Shown piece by piece: positions 16,373-26,726 of a stretch of 64,000 nucleotides of DNA; the first letter of the stretch is position 1; every line of letters starts with the position of its first letter. Both the position numbers and the translations under genes were made by a program. This stretch comes from Caulobacter hibisci. Lineage in GTDB: Bacteria > Pseudomonadota > Alphaproteobacteria > Caulobacterales > Caulobacteraceae. The notes below the pieces were generated by a model, which had not been told where the DNA came from, made no database searches, and saw only the letters and a program-made list of their open reading frames with translations. The stretch lies in the NCBI RefSeq assembly GCF_016135805.1, contig NZ_JADWOX010000018.1:48005-112004 (forward strand), read 5' to 3'.

Positions 16373-17172
16373 AAAACGTTCCTCGCATCCTGCCGATCGT
16401 CGGCATCGCCGTGGTCGGCGTCCTGGCGGTCAACGCCATGGCCGGCGCCAAGTCGGTCCCCGATCTGCTGAGCGGCGCCAAGGCCTTCGCCGAGGGCGTG
16501 GCCAAGCCGGAGAAGGGCGCCAAGGGCCCCAAGGGTGAGGAAGCCGCTTCCGCCGAGGGCGCGGGGGCTGACGCCGCCGCCAAGGCCGGCGCCGCCGCCC
16601 CGCCGCGCATCTGCGCTCCGTCAGCCACGGATCTCGCCAAGGAAGCCGGCCTGTCGCCGGCCGAACTGCGCGTGCTGCAGAGCCTGGGTCAACGCCGCGG
16701 CCAGCTGGACCAGCGCGAGCAGGACATCGACGTGCAGCTTCAGCTGCTGGCCGCCGCCGAGGCCAAGCTCGACGCCAAGATGAAGACCCTGAACGGCATG
16801 AAGGGCGAGATCCAGAGCCTGCTGGGCCAGGCCGACAGCCAGAAGGCCGCTGAGGTCGACCGCATGGTCACCGTGTTCTCGGCCATGAAGCCCAAGGACG
16901 CCGCCGCTCGCCTGACGGTGCTGGACGACAGCGTGCGCCTGCCGATCGCCGCCAAGATGAAGGAGCGCACGCTCTCGATGATCCTGGCCAACATGTCGCC
17001 GGCCGACGCCAAGGTGCTGACCGAGCGCCTGGCCACGCGGTTCTCGGGCGACGCCATCGCCAAGGGCAAGGCCGCCGTGGCCGACAATGCTGCTGCTGGG
17101 GCCGCCGCCGGTGGTCAACAAGCCGCCGCGCCGCCGCTGGCGGGGGCCAGCGCGCCGAAGAAGGCCGGCTGA
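16369..17172 (+). CDS. MotE/MgtE-N-like flagellar periplasmic protein
   Basis: The 267-residue product has an N-terminal membrane or signal helix (ILPIVGIAVVGVLAVNAM), an Ala/Lys/Glu-rich linker, a coiled coil (about 95-150, LGQRRGQLDQREQDIDVQLQ onward) and an MgtE N-domain-like segment (VFSAMKPKDAAARLTVLDD...ILANMSPADAKVLTERL), the arrangement of MotE-type proteins. In rhizobia MotE is a chaperone for the motility protein MotC; related coiled-coil proteins sit in many flagellar operons. The C-terminus is Ala-rich. It overlaps pflI by four bases and is followed after eight bases by the TPR gene. The exact role here is inferred. Confidence 0.75.
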   Translation: MKNVPRILPIVGIAVVGVLAVNAMAGAKSVPDLLSGAKAFAEGVAKPEKGAKGPKGEEAASAEGAGADAAAKAGAAAPPRICAPSATDLAKEAGLSPAELRVLQSLGQRRGQLDQREQDIDVQLQLLAAAEAKLDAKMKTLNGMKGEIQSLLGQADSQKAAEVDRMVTVFSAMKPKDAAARLTVLDDSVRLPIAAKMKERTLSMILANMSPADAKVLTERLATRFSGDAIAKGKAAVADNAAAGAAAGGQQAAAPPLAGASAPKKAG

Positions 17173-17180
17173 GGGGACGC

Positions 17181-20066
17181 ATGAACCTGCGGGGGGCTTT
17201 GCGGGGGGGAGTCGCGGCGATCTGCATCGCCAGCGTCTCCGCGCCCGTGGCCCTGTCCGCCGGATCCGCCGCCGCCCAGGCCATCGGCCAGGCCCCGAAG
17301 GCCAATGGACTGACGGTCCGCGCCGCCCAGGCGCCCGACTTCACCCGCATCGAGTTCCGCTGGTCGGGCCGCGCGCCGGGCATGAGCCTGCGCCGCGACG
17401 GCCAGAACCTGGTCGTGCGCTTCGCCCGCGACGCCAATCCCAACCTCAGCGGCCTGAAGGTCGCGCCGCCGCGCTGGGTGCGCGGGGCCGAGGCCCGCCA
17501 CGTCGGCGGGGCGCTGGAGCTGGTCATCGCCCTGACCGACGACGCCGAGGCCCGCCAGGGCCGCGCCGACGGCGTCGACTTCATCAACATCTACGCCAAG
17601 CCGCCGCAGGCCGCCGCGCCAGCCACGCCCGCTGCGCCGACGGCGCCGCCGCGCGATCCGCGCCGGCCCAATCCCGCGCCCGCCAGCGGCGTGGTGGCGG
17701 TGAACTTCAACAAGGCCGACGGCCAGACCCAGTTCCTGACGACCTGGGCCGCGCCGGCCGCCGCCGCCGTCTTCAAGCGCGGCGAGGCGGTTTGGGTGGT
17801 GTTCGACGCCTCGGTGCGGCTGGACCTGGGCCGCACGCCGCAGAACGGTCCGCACCACACCAAGATCCAGGTCCTGCGCGGGCCGGACTATTCGGCCCTG
17901 CGCATCGTCGCCAAGCCCGGCGTGCCGGTCTATGCCGAGGGGCAGGGGAACAACTGGACCATCGCCCTGGGCGCCGGTCTCCAGCCCGAGCCCGATCCGA
18001 TCAAGGTGGCCCGCGACGAGACCGTCTCGCCCGCCAGCCTGTCGGCCAACCTGGCCGGCGCGGCGCGGCCCGTCTGGGTCAACGATCCCGCCGTCGGCGA
18101 CCGCATGGGCGTGGTGCCCGCCCTGGCCCCGTCCAAGGGCCTGCCGTCGCGCCGGGAATATGTCGAGATGGCCCTGCTGCCGTCGGCGCAAGGCCTGGCC
18201 GTTGAGGCCTTCACCAGCGACGTGCAGGTGGTGACCGAGGGCGACATCGTCCGCATCGGCCGGCCCAAGGGCCTGGTGCTGTCGCCGGCCTCGGCCAGCG
18301 CCGATTCCGAAGAGATCATCGCCGGGGCGCCGCAGCCGGCCGCCATGCCGGCCGTCGTCGACCTGGAGAACTGGCCCAAGACCGGCTCGGGCGGCTTCAT
18401 GGCCCGCTACGCCGCCTTGCAGGCCGCCGTGGCCGCCGTCGATCCGGCCGACCGCCAGGGCGACATCGCCGCCCGCATGGCCCTGGCCCGTTTCCTGGTC
18501 GGCTCCAAGCTGTCGTTCGAGGCCATCGGCGTGCTCAACGCCGCCGCCCGCAAGCAGCAGACCCTGCTGGGCGACGCCGAGTTCCGCGGCCTGCGCGGCG
18601 CGGCCAAGGCGATGGCCGGACGCTGGGCCGAGGCGGAAGCCGACTTCTCGTCGCCGGTGCTGGCCGACGATCCGTCCAGCGCCCTGTGGCGCGGCTACGT
18701 CGCCTACAAGCAGGGCCAATGGGTGGACGCCCGCAACAAGTTCGCCGGCGGCGCCCAGGCCATGAACCTGTTCCCGGCCGTCTGGCAGGCTCGCTTCCTG
18801 GGCGCCCAGGCCGACTCCGCCGTGGCCACCGGCGACGGCATCGGGGCCGAGCGGCTGGTGACCCAGGCGCTGAAGCTGCCCAAGGTTCCGATCGTCGACC
18901 AGCTGGAGCTGCGCCTGATCCAGGCCAAGGCCTTCGAGCTGCAAGGCCGCAAGGACAAGGCCCTGAAGATGTTCGAGGCCATCTCCAAGGCCACGGTCGA
19001 CCGCATCGCCGCGCCCGCGACCCTGCACGCGGTGCAGATCAAGCTGGAGAAGAACAAGATCTCGCCGGCCGAGGCCGCCAAGACCCTCGACCTGCTGCGC
19101 TTCCGCTGGCGCGGCGACGGCGTCGAGCTGGAGGTCGTGCGGGCCCTGGGCAAGCTCTATATCGACCAGGGCCGCTATCGCGAAGCGCTGGAAGTGCTGC
19201 GCTCGGCCAACAAGGTGCTGCCCGACCTGCCCCAGGCCGTGGCCTTGCAGAACGATCTCTACGGCGCCTTCCGCACCCTGTTCCTCGACGGCCTGGCCGA
19301 CGGCATGCAGCCGATCCAGGCCGTGGGCCTGTTCTATGACTACCAGGACCTGACGCCGATCGGGAACGACGGCGACCAGATGGTGCGCAACCTCGTGCGG
19401 CGGCTGGTCGATGTCGACCTGCTGGACGAGGCGGCCAAGCTCTTGAAGTACCAGGTCGACAACCGCCTGAACGGCGTGCCCAAGGCCCAGGTGGCCACGG
19501 ACCTGGCCTGGATCTACCTGATGGACCGCAAGCCCGAGGACGCGCTGGCGGCGATCAACAACACCCGCACCACGATCCTGCCGCCGGCCCTCAACAGCGA
19601 GCGGCGCCTGGCCACCGCCCGCGCCCTGATGACCCTGGGCCGCTACGACGACGCCCTTGAGGTGATCGAGGGCGACAAGGGCAAGGACGCTCAGGACATC
19701 CGCGGCGACATCGCCTGGAAGCAGCGCAACTGGGCCATGGCCGGCAAGCTGTACGAGGCCGCCCTGGGCGACCGCTTCAAGAACCCCGCCGGCTTGGCAC
19801 CCTCGGACGAGGCCAAGTTGATGCGCGCTGCCGTCGCCTTCAGCCTGTCGGACGACGACGCCTCGCTCGGCCGCCTGCGCACGCGCTACAGCAACCTGAT
19901 CGGCACGGCCCGCAATCCCGAAGGCCTGCGCGTGGCCCTGGCCGGCGTGGACGGGGTGGCGTCGAGCGCCGACTTCAGCCGGGTGACGGCCGAGAACGAG
20001 GTGTTCAACGGCTGGGTGGCGAAGATGAAGGACCGGTTCCGGGCCGCCGCGACGCCGAAGACCTAG
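17181..20066 (+). CDS. Large exported TPR-type protein of the fliL-fliM operon
   Basis: The 961-residue product starts with a signal peptide (about residues 1-32, ending AGSAAAQA). An AMIN-like beta domain follows (about 45-140, DFTRIEFRWSGRAPGMSLRR), then a Pro/Ala linker, a second beta-rich part, and a long helical half (about 410-950) with degenerate tetratricopeptide-type repeats (GRYREALEVLRSANKVLPDL, then GRYDDALEVIEGDKGK). This points to a periplasmic protein-binding scaffold. I do not know its function; its place as the last gene after fliL-fliM-pflI-motE suggests a role in flagellar assembly, polar placement or stator support. It starts eight bases after the previous stop. Confidence 0.8.
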   Translation: MNLRGALRGGVAAICIASVSAPVALSAGSAAAQAIGQAPKANGLTVRAAQAPDFTRIEFRWSGRAPGMSLRRDGQNLVVRFARDANPNLSGLKVAPPRWVRGAEARHVGGALELVIALTDDAEARQGRADGVDFINIYAKPPQAAAPATPAAPTAPPRDPRRPNPAPASGVVAVNFNKADGQTQFLTTWAAPAAAAVFKRGEAVWVVFDASVRLDLGRTPQNGPHHTKIQVLRGPDYSALRIVAKPGVPVYAEGQGNNWTIALGAGLQPEPDPIKVARDETVSPASLSANLAGAARPVWVNDPAVGDRMGVVPALAPSKGLPSRREYVEMALLPSAQGLAVEAFTSDVQVVTEGDIVRIGRPKGLVLSPASASADSEEIIAGAPQPAAMPAVVDLENWPKTGSGGFMARYAALQAAVAAVDPADRQGDIAARMALARFLVGSKLSFEAIGVLNAAARKQQTLLGDAEFRGLRGAAKAMAGRWAEAEADFSSPVLADDPSSALWRGYVAYKQGQWVDARNKFAGGAQAMNLFPAVWQARFLGAQADSAVATGDGIGAERLVTQALKLPKVPIVDQLELRLIQAKAFELQGRKDKALKMFEAISKATVDRIAAPATLHAVQIKLEKNKISPAEAAKTLDLLRFRWRGDGVELEVVRALGKLYIDQGRYREALEVLRSANKVLPDLPQAVALQNDLYGAFRTLFLDGLADGMQPIQAVGLFYDYQDLTPIGNDGDQMVRNLVRRLVDVDLLDEAAKLLKYQVDNRLNGVPKAQVATDLAWIYLMDRKPEDALAAINNTRTTILPPALNSERRLATARALMTLGRYDDALEVIEGDKGKDAQDIRGDIAWKQRNWAMAGKLYEAALGDRFKNPAGLAPSDEAKLMRAAVAFSLSDDDASLGRLRTRYSNLIGTARNPEGLRVALAGVDGVASSADFSRVTAENEVFNGWVAKMKDRFRAAATPKT

Positions 20067-20085
20067 GGCTAAAGGCCCGCCACCA

Positions 20086-20221
20086 AGGAACCTCCCCCTG
20101 TGGGGGAGGCGGCCGAAGGCCGGTGGGGGGATGTTTTCAGCTTTCGAAGCCTTGGCGGAGTTCGCAGCAACTCCCCCCTCCGATCGCTTCGCGATCACCT
20201 CCCCCACGGGGGGAGGTTCCT
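20086..20221. repeat. Inverted pair of palindromic repeats after the flagellar operon
   Basis: The left arm (aggaacctccccctgtgggg, then aggcggccgaaggccggtggg) and the right arm ending gtgatcgcgaagcgatcgg... in reverse complement share the edge AGGAACCTCCCC and the TGGGGGAGG hairpin, facing each other across about 35 bases. There is no gene inside. It separates the convergent TPR and pcaDC genes. Confidence 0.8.
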
Positions 20222-20238
20222 ACTTCGTCAGACGAAGC

Positions 20239-21417
20239 CTACAGCCCCAGCTCCGCGATCACGCTGGCCGCTTCCGTGAAGGCGGTATTCGCCGCCGGCA
20301 CGCCGGCGTAGATCGCCGTCTGCATCAGCACTTCCTTCAGCTCATCCTGGGTGAAGCCGCCTTGCTCCAGGCCGGCGCGAACATGGAGGCGGAATTCTTC
20401 CCAGCGGGCGAGGGAGGCGCAGATCGCCAGCACCAGCAGGCGGCGGGTCTTGTGGTCCAGGCCCGGGCGGCCCCAGATCTCGTTCCAGGCGTAGCGGGTG
20501 ATCATCGCCTGGTAGTCGGCGGTGAAGGCCGTGCGCTTGGCCAGCGACTTGTCGACCCAGGCGTCGCCTAGCACCTTGCGGCGGTTCTTCAGGCCGGCCT
20601 CGAACAGCGTGTCGTTGGCCGCCCGCTCGGCGGGATCGGCGCCGAGGAAGGCGCGCACGGCGCCGGCGAAGGCGGCCGGGGCCTCGATCGACGGCAGGTG
20701 GGCGGCGTCCAGCAGGGCGGTGGCCGCGCCGGGGATGGCGGCGGCGATGCGATCGCCGTGGCCCTCGAAGGGCGTGGAGACGTCCTTGGTCCCGCCGATC
20801 ACCAGGGTGGGGGTGGTGACGGCCGGCAGGCGCTCCAAAAGGTCCATGTCGCGGATGGCCGCGCCGCAGGCGGCGTAGCCCTCGGCGCTGGTCGCCAACA
20901 GGCCGGCGCGGACGGTCTCGACCTGTTCGGGATGCAGGCTGCGGAAGTCTTCCGAGAAGAACCGGCCCAGGGCCATCTCGGCGATGGCGGCGAGGCCCTG
21001 GCTGCGGACGGTGTCGATCCGCGTCTGCCAGGCGGCGGCGTCCATGGCCGCCGAGGTGCAGGCCAGGACGAGGCCGGTCAGCCGCTCGGGCGCCTTCAGC
21101 GCCAACTCCATGGCGATCATGCCGCCCAGCGAGGTGCCGACGACGGCGGCTTTCTCGATGCCTGCCGCGTCCATCGCCGCCAGCACGTCGCCGGCCAGCA
21201 GGTCCAGGCTGTAGTCGCCGCTGGGCGCGTCGGAGGCGCCGTGGCCGCGGGTGTCGAGGCGCAGCAGGCGGAAGTCGGCCAGCAGAAGGGGGGCGGCGGC
21301 GTCGTAGAGGCCGAGGTCGCAACCGATCGAGTTCAGCAGCACCAGGGCAGGCTTGTCGGCGCCGCCGTCGAGGCGGAAATAGAGGCGGGCGCCGTCGGCG
21401 GCTTGGGCGAAGGCCAT
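20239..21417 (-). CDS. pcaDC: Fused 3-oxoadipate enol-lactonase / 4-carboxymuconolactone decarboxylase
   Basis: The 392-residue product joins two enzymes of the protocatechuate branch. Residues 1-260 are an alpha/beta hydrolase like PcaD (LLNSIGCDLGLYD, nucleophile motif GTSLGGM, late DAAHLPSIE histidine). Residues 270-392 are PcaC (GLKNRRKVLGDAWVDKSL, then HKTRRLLVLAICASLARWEE, HVRAGLEQGGFTQDELKEV). It converts 4-carboxymuconolactone to 3-oxoadipate. Such fusions are known and are also called pcaL. The start ATG at 21417 overlaps the pcaB stop (TGATG). Confidence 0.93.
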   Translation of the reverse strand: MAFAQAADGARLYFRLDGGADKPALVLLNSIGCDLGLYDAAAPLLLADFRLLRLDTRGHGASDAPSGDYSLDLLAGDVLAAMDAAGIEKAAVVGTSLGGMIAMELALKAPERLTGLVLACTSAAMDAAAWQTRIDTVRSQGLAAIAEMALGRFFSEDFRSLHPEQVETVRAGLLATSAEGYAACGAAIRDMDLLERLPAVTTPTLVIGGTKDVSTPFEGHGDRIAAAIPGAATALLDAAHLPSIEAPAAFAGAVRAFLGADPAERAANDTLFEAGLKNRRKVLGDAWVDKSLAKRTAFTADYQAMITRYAWNEIWGRPGLDHKTRRLLVLAICASLARWEEFRLHVRAGLEQGGFTQDELKEVLMQTAIYAGVPAANTAFTEAASVIAELGL

Positions 21418-22568
21418 CAGCGGTCCTTTTGGTAGTGGGCGAGGGTCCTGAGAGCGATGTTCTGGCTCTCGCCCGTGTCGGTGCCGACGCCGGCGGCGGC
21501 GAGGTTGGCGGCCATGCGGTCGGCGTGGACCTCCAGGCCCTCGATCACCGGGGCCATGACGGAGAGCGCCCCATGGGCCAGCTGGAACAGCTCGGCGATC
21601 ACCGAACCCTCGGCCTGCCAGCCGCCCAGGTCGCGCTCGTGCGGCTGGGGCAGGGCGGACACCAGCGTGGCGGCCAGGTGCGGGGCGCGGATGGCGGCGG
21701 TCAGGGCCGTCTGGCAGGCGGTGGGGTTGCGCTTGTGGGCCATGGCCGAGGAGCCGCCGCGCCCTTCGACGCGCGGTTCGAAGGCCTCGGCCACCTCGCC
21801 CTGGGCCATCAGCGACAGGTCGCGGGCGATCTTGCCGACGGCGCCGACCAGGATGGCCAGGGCCGAGGCCAGGGCCGCCAGGGCCTCGCGGCGGGCGTGC
21901 CAGGGGGCGACGGCGGGGGCGAGGTCGAGGATCTGGGCCAGGCGATCGGAGACGGCGAAGGCCTTGCCGTCCAGGCCGGCCAGGGAGCCGGTGGCGCCGC
22001 CGAGCTGGACTTGCAGCGCGCCGGCGGCCTCGGTCTCGAAGCGCGTGAGGGCGGCGTCGACGCCCAGCAGCCATTGGCCGGTCTTGGCGCCGAAGGTGAT
22101 CGGCAGGGCCGCCTGCAGCAGGGTGCGGCCGATCATCGGGGTGGCGGCGTGGGCCTTCGTCAGGACGGCGAGGCCGGCGGCGAGGCGGCGGGCCTCGTCC
22201 ACGATCAGCGCCGCGCCGGCCTTGGCCTGGAGGACGAGGGCGGTGTCGGCCAGGTCCTGGCTGGTGGCGCCCTTGTGGACCAGGGCGGCGATGGCCGGGT
22301 CGGCGATGCGGCCGCGCAGGTCCTTGACCAGCGGAATGGCCAGGGTGCCGGCGTGGGCAGCCGCCTCGGCCAGAAGCTCGACGTCGGGGAGTTCGGCGCA
22401 GGCGGCGGCGATGCTCGTGGCCGCCGCCGCGTCGATCAGCCCGACGTCCGCCTGCGCCCGGGCCAGGCCCGCCTCGAAGCGCAGGGCCGCGCGCAGCAGG
22501 GCCTCGTCGCCGAAGATCGCCAGCATGGCGGGCGTCGAGGCCGCGCGGTCGCGGATCAGGGATGGCAA
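21417..22568 (-). CDS. pcaB: 3-carboxy-cis,cis-muconate cycloisomerase
   Basis: The 383-residue product belongs to the fumarase/aspartase superfamily: the HKGATSQDLADTALVLQ block near residue 101 and the signature GRGGSSAMAHKRNPTACQ near residue 264 are present. PcaB forms 4-carboxymuconolactone from 3-carboxymuconate. The start is TTG 22568, with AGGAG a few bases upstream on the minus strand; no in-frame ATG gives the expected N-terminus. The length is slightly shorter than enzymes of about 450 residues but matches alphaproteobacterial PcaB. It is separated from pcaG by about 160 bases holding a repeat pair. Confidence 0.93.
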   Translation of the reverse strand: MPSLIRDRAASTPAMLAIFGDEALLRAALRFEAGLARAQADVGLIDAAAATSIAAACAELPDVELLAEAAAHAGTLAIPLVKDLRGRIADPAIAALVHKGATSQDLADTALVLQAKAGAALIVDEARRLAAGLAVLTKAHAATPMIGRTLLQAALPITFGAKTGQWLLGVDAALTRFETEAAGALQVQLGGATGSLAGLDGKAFAVSDRLAQILDLAPAVAPWHARREALAALASALAILVGAVGKIARDLSLMAQGEVAEAFEPRVEGRGGSSAMAHKRNPTACQTALTAAIRAPHLAATLVSALPQPHERDLGGWQAEGSVIAELFQLAHGALSVMAPVIEGLEVHADRMAANLAAAGVGTDTGESQNIALRTLAHYQKDR

Positions 22569-22629
22569 GGGTTCGACTCCTGAGAGATCTGAACTAGGAC
22601 GGATCGACGTTCATCGTTTGAGACGAAAA

Positions 22630-22716
22630 CCTCGTCCTTCGACAAGCTCAGGATGAGGTTTTTCTCCTGCCCGAGCTTTTGAATGGTCCTCATCCTGAGC
22701 CTGTCGAAGGACGAGG
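22630..22716. repeat. 29-bp inverted repeat pair inside the pca operon
   Basis: The arm at 22630-22658 (cctcgtccttcgacaagctc...) and the arm at 22688-22716 are reverse complements with one mismatch in 29 positions, separated by 29 bases. The core ttcgacaagctcaggatgag is a sequence seen in intergenic regions of many alphaproteobacteria. The pair can fold into a long hairpin in the transcript between pcaG and pcaB. Confidence 0.9.
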
Positions 22717-22729
22717 ACCACGCAATGCA

Positions 22730-23416
22730 CTAGATGTCGAAGAAGACGGTTTCGCGCTCGCCTTGCAAGACGATGTCGAAGCGCCAGGCGTCGCCGGTCT
22801 TGCGGGCCACCAGCGTGTCGCGGCGTTCGGCGGGCACGAGGGCCAGGATCGGGTCCTCCGCGTTCTGGGCGGTGTCCTCGAAATAGACCCGCGTGACCAG
22901 CCGCTTGATCAGGCCGCGGCCAAACACGCCGACGGCGATGTGCGGGGCTTGCAGGCCGGCGCCCGGACCCGGGACAAGTCCTGGACGCACGGTCTTGAAG
23001 CGGTAGAGGCCGGCCTCGTCGGTCGAGGCGCGGCCGAAGCCGGTGAAGCCTTCGTCCAGCGGCAGCTCGGCGCGGTCGTCGTCAGGGCTGGCGTAGCGGC
23101 CGGCGGCGTTGGCCTGCCAGATCTCGATCATGGCGTCGGGCACGGGCTTGCCGTCGGCGTCATAGACCACGCCTTCCAGGGTGATGACCTCGCCGCTGAC
23201 CGCGCCGCGCGGCGGCGACATGTTCAGGACGTAGTGCTCCTCGGGGAACAGTTCCGGGCGCGCGCCCATGTCGGACTGGCCCACGAGATCGGCGCCGCCC
23301 TTCCAGGGCAGGCCGTAGTGGAAGAACGGGCCGACGGTCTGGGACGGGGTCTGGCCGAACAGGGCCGGGTCCTGGTTGTCGTGGCGGGGCGCCGGGTTGA
23401 CCTGCTCAGTCGTCAT
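22730..23416 (-). CDS. pcaG: Protocatechuate 3,4-dioxygenase, alpha subunit
   Basis: The 228-residue product shows QTPSQTVGPFFHYGLPW near residue 23, GVVYDADGKPVPDAMIEIWQ and the ARDS intradiol dioxygenase fold, ending with RDTLVARKTGDAWRFDIVLQ. The alpha subunit pairs with PcaH and lacks the iron ligands. Together they open protocatechuate to 3-carboxymuconate with O2. It overlaps pcaH by 11 bases. Confidence 0.96.
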   Translation of the reverse strand: MTTEQVNPAPRHDNQDPALFGQTPSQTVGPFFHYGLPWKGGADLVGQSDMGARPELFPEEHYVLNMSPPRGAVSGEVITLEGVVYDADGKPVPDAMIEIWQANAAGRYASPDDDRAELPLDEGFTGFGRASTDEAGLYRFKTVRPGLVPGPGAGLQAPHIAVGVFGRGLIKRLVTRVYFEDTAQNAEDPILALVPAERRDTLVARKTGDAWRFDIVLQGERETVFFDI

Positions 23417-24122
23417 GATGGTCGTCCTCGGTAGGCGTGGCGTCGCGGCCGCGCAGCACCACGTCGAACAGATAGCCCAGCGCCCAGTTGGGCCGGGTGG
23501 TCTCGATGTCGAAGCGCGAGACCATGCGGTCGCGGTAGGGCATGGGCACGGCGTTGGCGATCGGGTCGATCTCGATCAGCGGATCGTCGGGGAAGTACAT
23601 CTGGGTGACGATGCGGCTGGCGAAGGCCGGGCCCAGCAGCGACAGGTGGATGTGCGAGGGCCGCCAGGCGTTGTGGTGGTTGCCCCACGGATAGGCGCCC
23701 GGACGGATGGTCACGTACTGGTAGCGGCCCTGGTCGTCGGTGACGACGCGGCCGGCGCCGGTGAAGTTGGGATCGTGGGGGGCGTCCCACTGGTCCTTTT
23801 TGTGGATGTAGCGGCCGGCGGCGTTGGCCTGCCAGATCTCCATCACCGTGTTCGGCACAGGGCGGCCGTCCTCGTCGAGCACCCGGCCCGAGACCACGAT
23901 CCGCTGGCCCTGCGGCGTGCCCTTGTGCTGGGCCGTCAGGTCGGCGAGCGACGCGCCCATCAGGTTCTCCCAGCAGCCGGCCGGACCGGTGGTCTCGGTC
24001 AGGGTGTGGGGGATCTTGACCAGCGGCTGGCGGGGCGAGCGGGCGACGGTGGAGGCGTAGCCGGGGGCGAGCGACGGCGGCTGGCCGGCGTCTTCCCGGG
24101 CATAGGGCAGGATCAGGGTCAC
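23406..24122 (-). CDS. pcaH: Protocatechuate 3,4-dioxygenase, beta subunit
   Basis: The 238-residue catalytic subunit carries the intradiol dioxygenase core (GRVLDEDGRPVPNTVMEIWQ, then DDQGRYQYVTIRPGAYPWG) and the iron-binding His pair in WRPSHIHLSL, with tyrosine ligands in the preceding YQYVTIRPGAYP and later segments. The size is normal. It lies 18 bases after pcaF in the minus-strand operon and overlaps pcaG. Confidence 0.97.
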   Translation of the reverse strand: MTLILPYAREDAGQPPSLAPGYASTVARSPRQPLVKIPHTLTETTGPAGCWENLMGASLADLTAQHKGTPQGQRIVVSGRVLDEDGRPVPNTVMEIWQANAAGRYIHKKDQWDAPHDPNFTGAGRVVTDDQGRYQYVTIRPGAYPWGNHHNAWRPSHIHLSLLGPAFASRIVTQMYFPDDPLIEIDPIANAVPMPYRDRMVSRFDIETTRPNWALGYLFDVVLRGRDATPTEDDHHDD

Positions 24123-24140
24123 GAGGACCTCCTAGTCGTA

Positions 24141-25336
<1,196 letters not shown>

Positions 25337-25340
<4 letters not shown>

Positions 25341-25993
25341 TGGAAGACTCCGGGGTCGAAGGCGGCCTGGGTCTTGGCCTTGACCTCATCCAAACGAACG
25401 TTTGGCGCCAGTTCAACCAGCTTCAGGCTCTTCTGGCCGTCGGCGCCGCGCTCCAGGGTGAAGACGCAGAGGTCGGTGATGACCATGTCAACGCAGCCCG
25501 CGCCGGTGAGCGGCAGGGCGCAGCGGTCGAGCACCTTGCTCTCGCCGGCCTTGTTGGCGTGGTCCATGACGACGATGACGCGCTTGACGCCGGCCACCAG
25601 GTCCATGGCCCCGCCCATGCCCTTCACCATCTTGCCCGGGATCGTCCAGTTGGCGATGTCGCCGTTGGCGGCCACCTCCATGGCGCCCAGAACGGTGAGG
25701 TCCACATGGCCGCCGCGGATCATGGCGAAGCTCTGGGCGCTGTCGAAGAAGCTGGAGGTCGGCAGTTGGGTGATGGTCTGCTTGCCGGCGTTGATCAGGT
25801 CGGGATCGACCTCGTCCGGATAGGGGAAGGGCCCCATGCCGAGCATGCCGTTCTCGCTCTGCAGGGTGACGTGGACGCCGTCGGGGATGTGGTTGGCGAC
25901 CAGGGTCGGGATGCCGATCCCCAGGTTCACGTAGAAGCCGTCCTGCAGCTCCTGGGCCGCGCGGGCGGCCATCTCGTCACGGGTCCAGGCCAT
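25337..25993 (-). CDS. pcaJ: 3-oxoadipate CoA-transferase, subunit B
   Basis: The 218-residue product is the catalytic subunit of a family I CoA-transferase: GFYVNLGIGIPTLV near the N-terminus and the catalytic glutamate in LQSENGMLGMG near residue 50, then GGHVDLTVLGAMEV. With PcaI it moves CoA from succinyl-CoA to 3-oxoadipate. ATG 25993 overlaps the pcaI stop (ATGA). The longer open frame upstream runs through pcaI in another frame and is rejected. Confidence 0.95.
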
Positions 25994-26709
25994 CAGGCGT
26001 TCTCCTCCGGACGGGGGCGGGTGGTCAGCTTCTCGATGCGCTTCTCGTTGATGGTCGAGAGCACGATGCGGTCGACATAGATGCCGGGGGTATGGATGCC
26101 GTCGGCCTCCAGAGCGCCGGCCTCGACGATCTCCTCGACCTCGACGACGGTGATCTTGCCGGCCGTGGCCATCACCGGGTTGAAGTTGCGGGCGGTCTTG
26201 CGGAAGACGAGGTTGCCTTCCGGGTCGGCCTTCCACGCCTTGACGATCGACAGGTCGGCCCGCAGCCAGCGCTCGCGGACATAGAGCTCGCCTTCGAATT
26301 CCTCGACCGGTTTGCCCTCGGCCACGACGGTGCCGACGCCGGTCTTGGTGAAGAAGGCCGGGATGCCGGCGCCGCCGGCGCGGATGCGCTCGGCCAGGGT
26401 GCCCTGTGGGTTCAGCTCCAGCTCCAGCTCGCCCGACAGGTAGAGCTGCTCGAACAGCTTGTTTTCGCCCACGTAGGACGAGACCATCTTCTTGATCTGG
26501 CCGTTGTTCAGCAGCATCCACAGGCCAAAGCCGTCGGCGCCGCAGTTGTTGCTGATCACGGTCAGGCCCTTGACGCCGGTGTCCTTGAGGGCCGGGATCA
26601 GGGTCTCGGGATTGCCCGACAGGCCAAAGCCGCCGGACATCAGCGTCATGCCGTCGAAGGTCACGCCCTCCAGGGCGGCCGCGGCGCTGTCGTAGATCTT
26701 GCTCTTCAT
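25993..26709 (-). CDS. pcaI: 3-oxoadipate CoA-transferase, subunit A
   Basis: The 238-residue alpha subunit has the family motif MSGGFGLSGNPETLI near residue 24 and TVISNNCGADGFG, followed by LAERIRAGGAGIPAFFTKTG. Family I CoA-transferases need both PcaI and PcaJ. The length is normal. It lies 17 bases after pobA and overlaps pcaJ, so the whole run pobA-pcaIJF-pcaHG looks like one transcript. Confidence 0.95.
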   Translation of the reverse strand: MKSKIYDSAAAALEGVTFDGMTLMSGGFGLSGNPETLIPALKDTGVKGLTVISNNCGADGFGLWMLLNNGQIKKMVSSYVGENKLFEQLYLSGELELELNPQGTLAERIRAGGAGIPAFFTKTGVGTVVAEGKPVEEFEGELYVRERWLRADLSIVKAWKADPEGNLVFRKTARNFNPVMATAGKITVVEVEEIVEAGALEADGIHTPGIYVDRIVLSTINEKRIEKLTTRPRPEENA

Positions 26710-26726
26710 GCTGACTCCGGAGCCTC

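Noticed and set aside
17115..20207. Open frame of 1030 codons on the minus strand opposite the TPR gene
   Set aside because: It mirrors the plus-strand gene, consists of low-complexity Gly/Ala/Arg/His composition, has no family motif and is an artefact of high GC at third positions.
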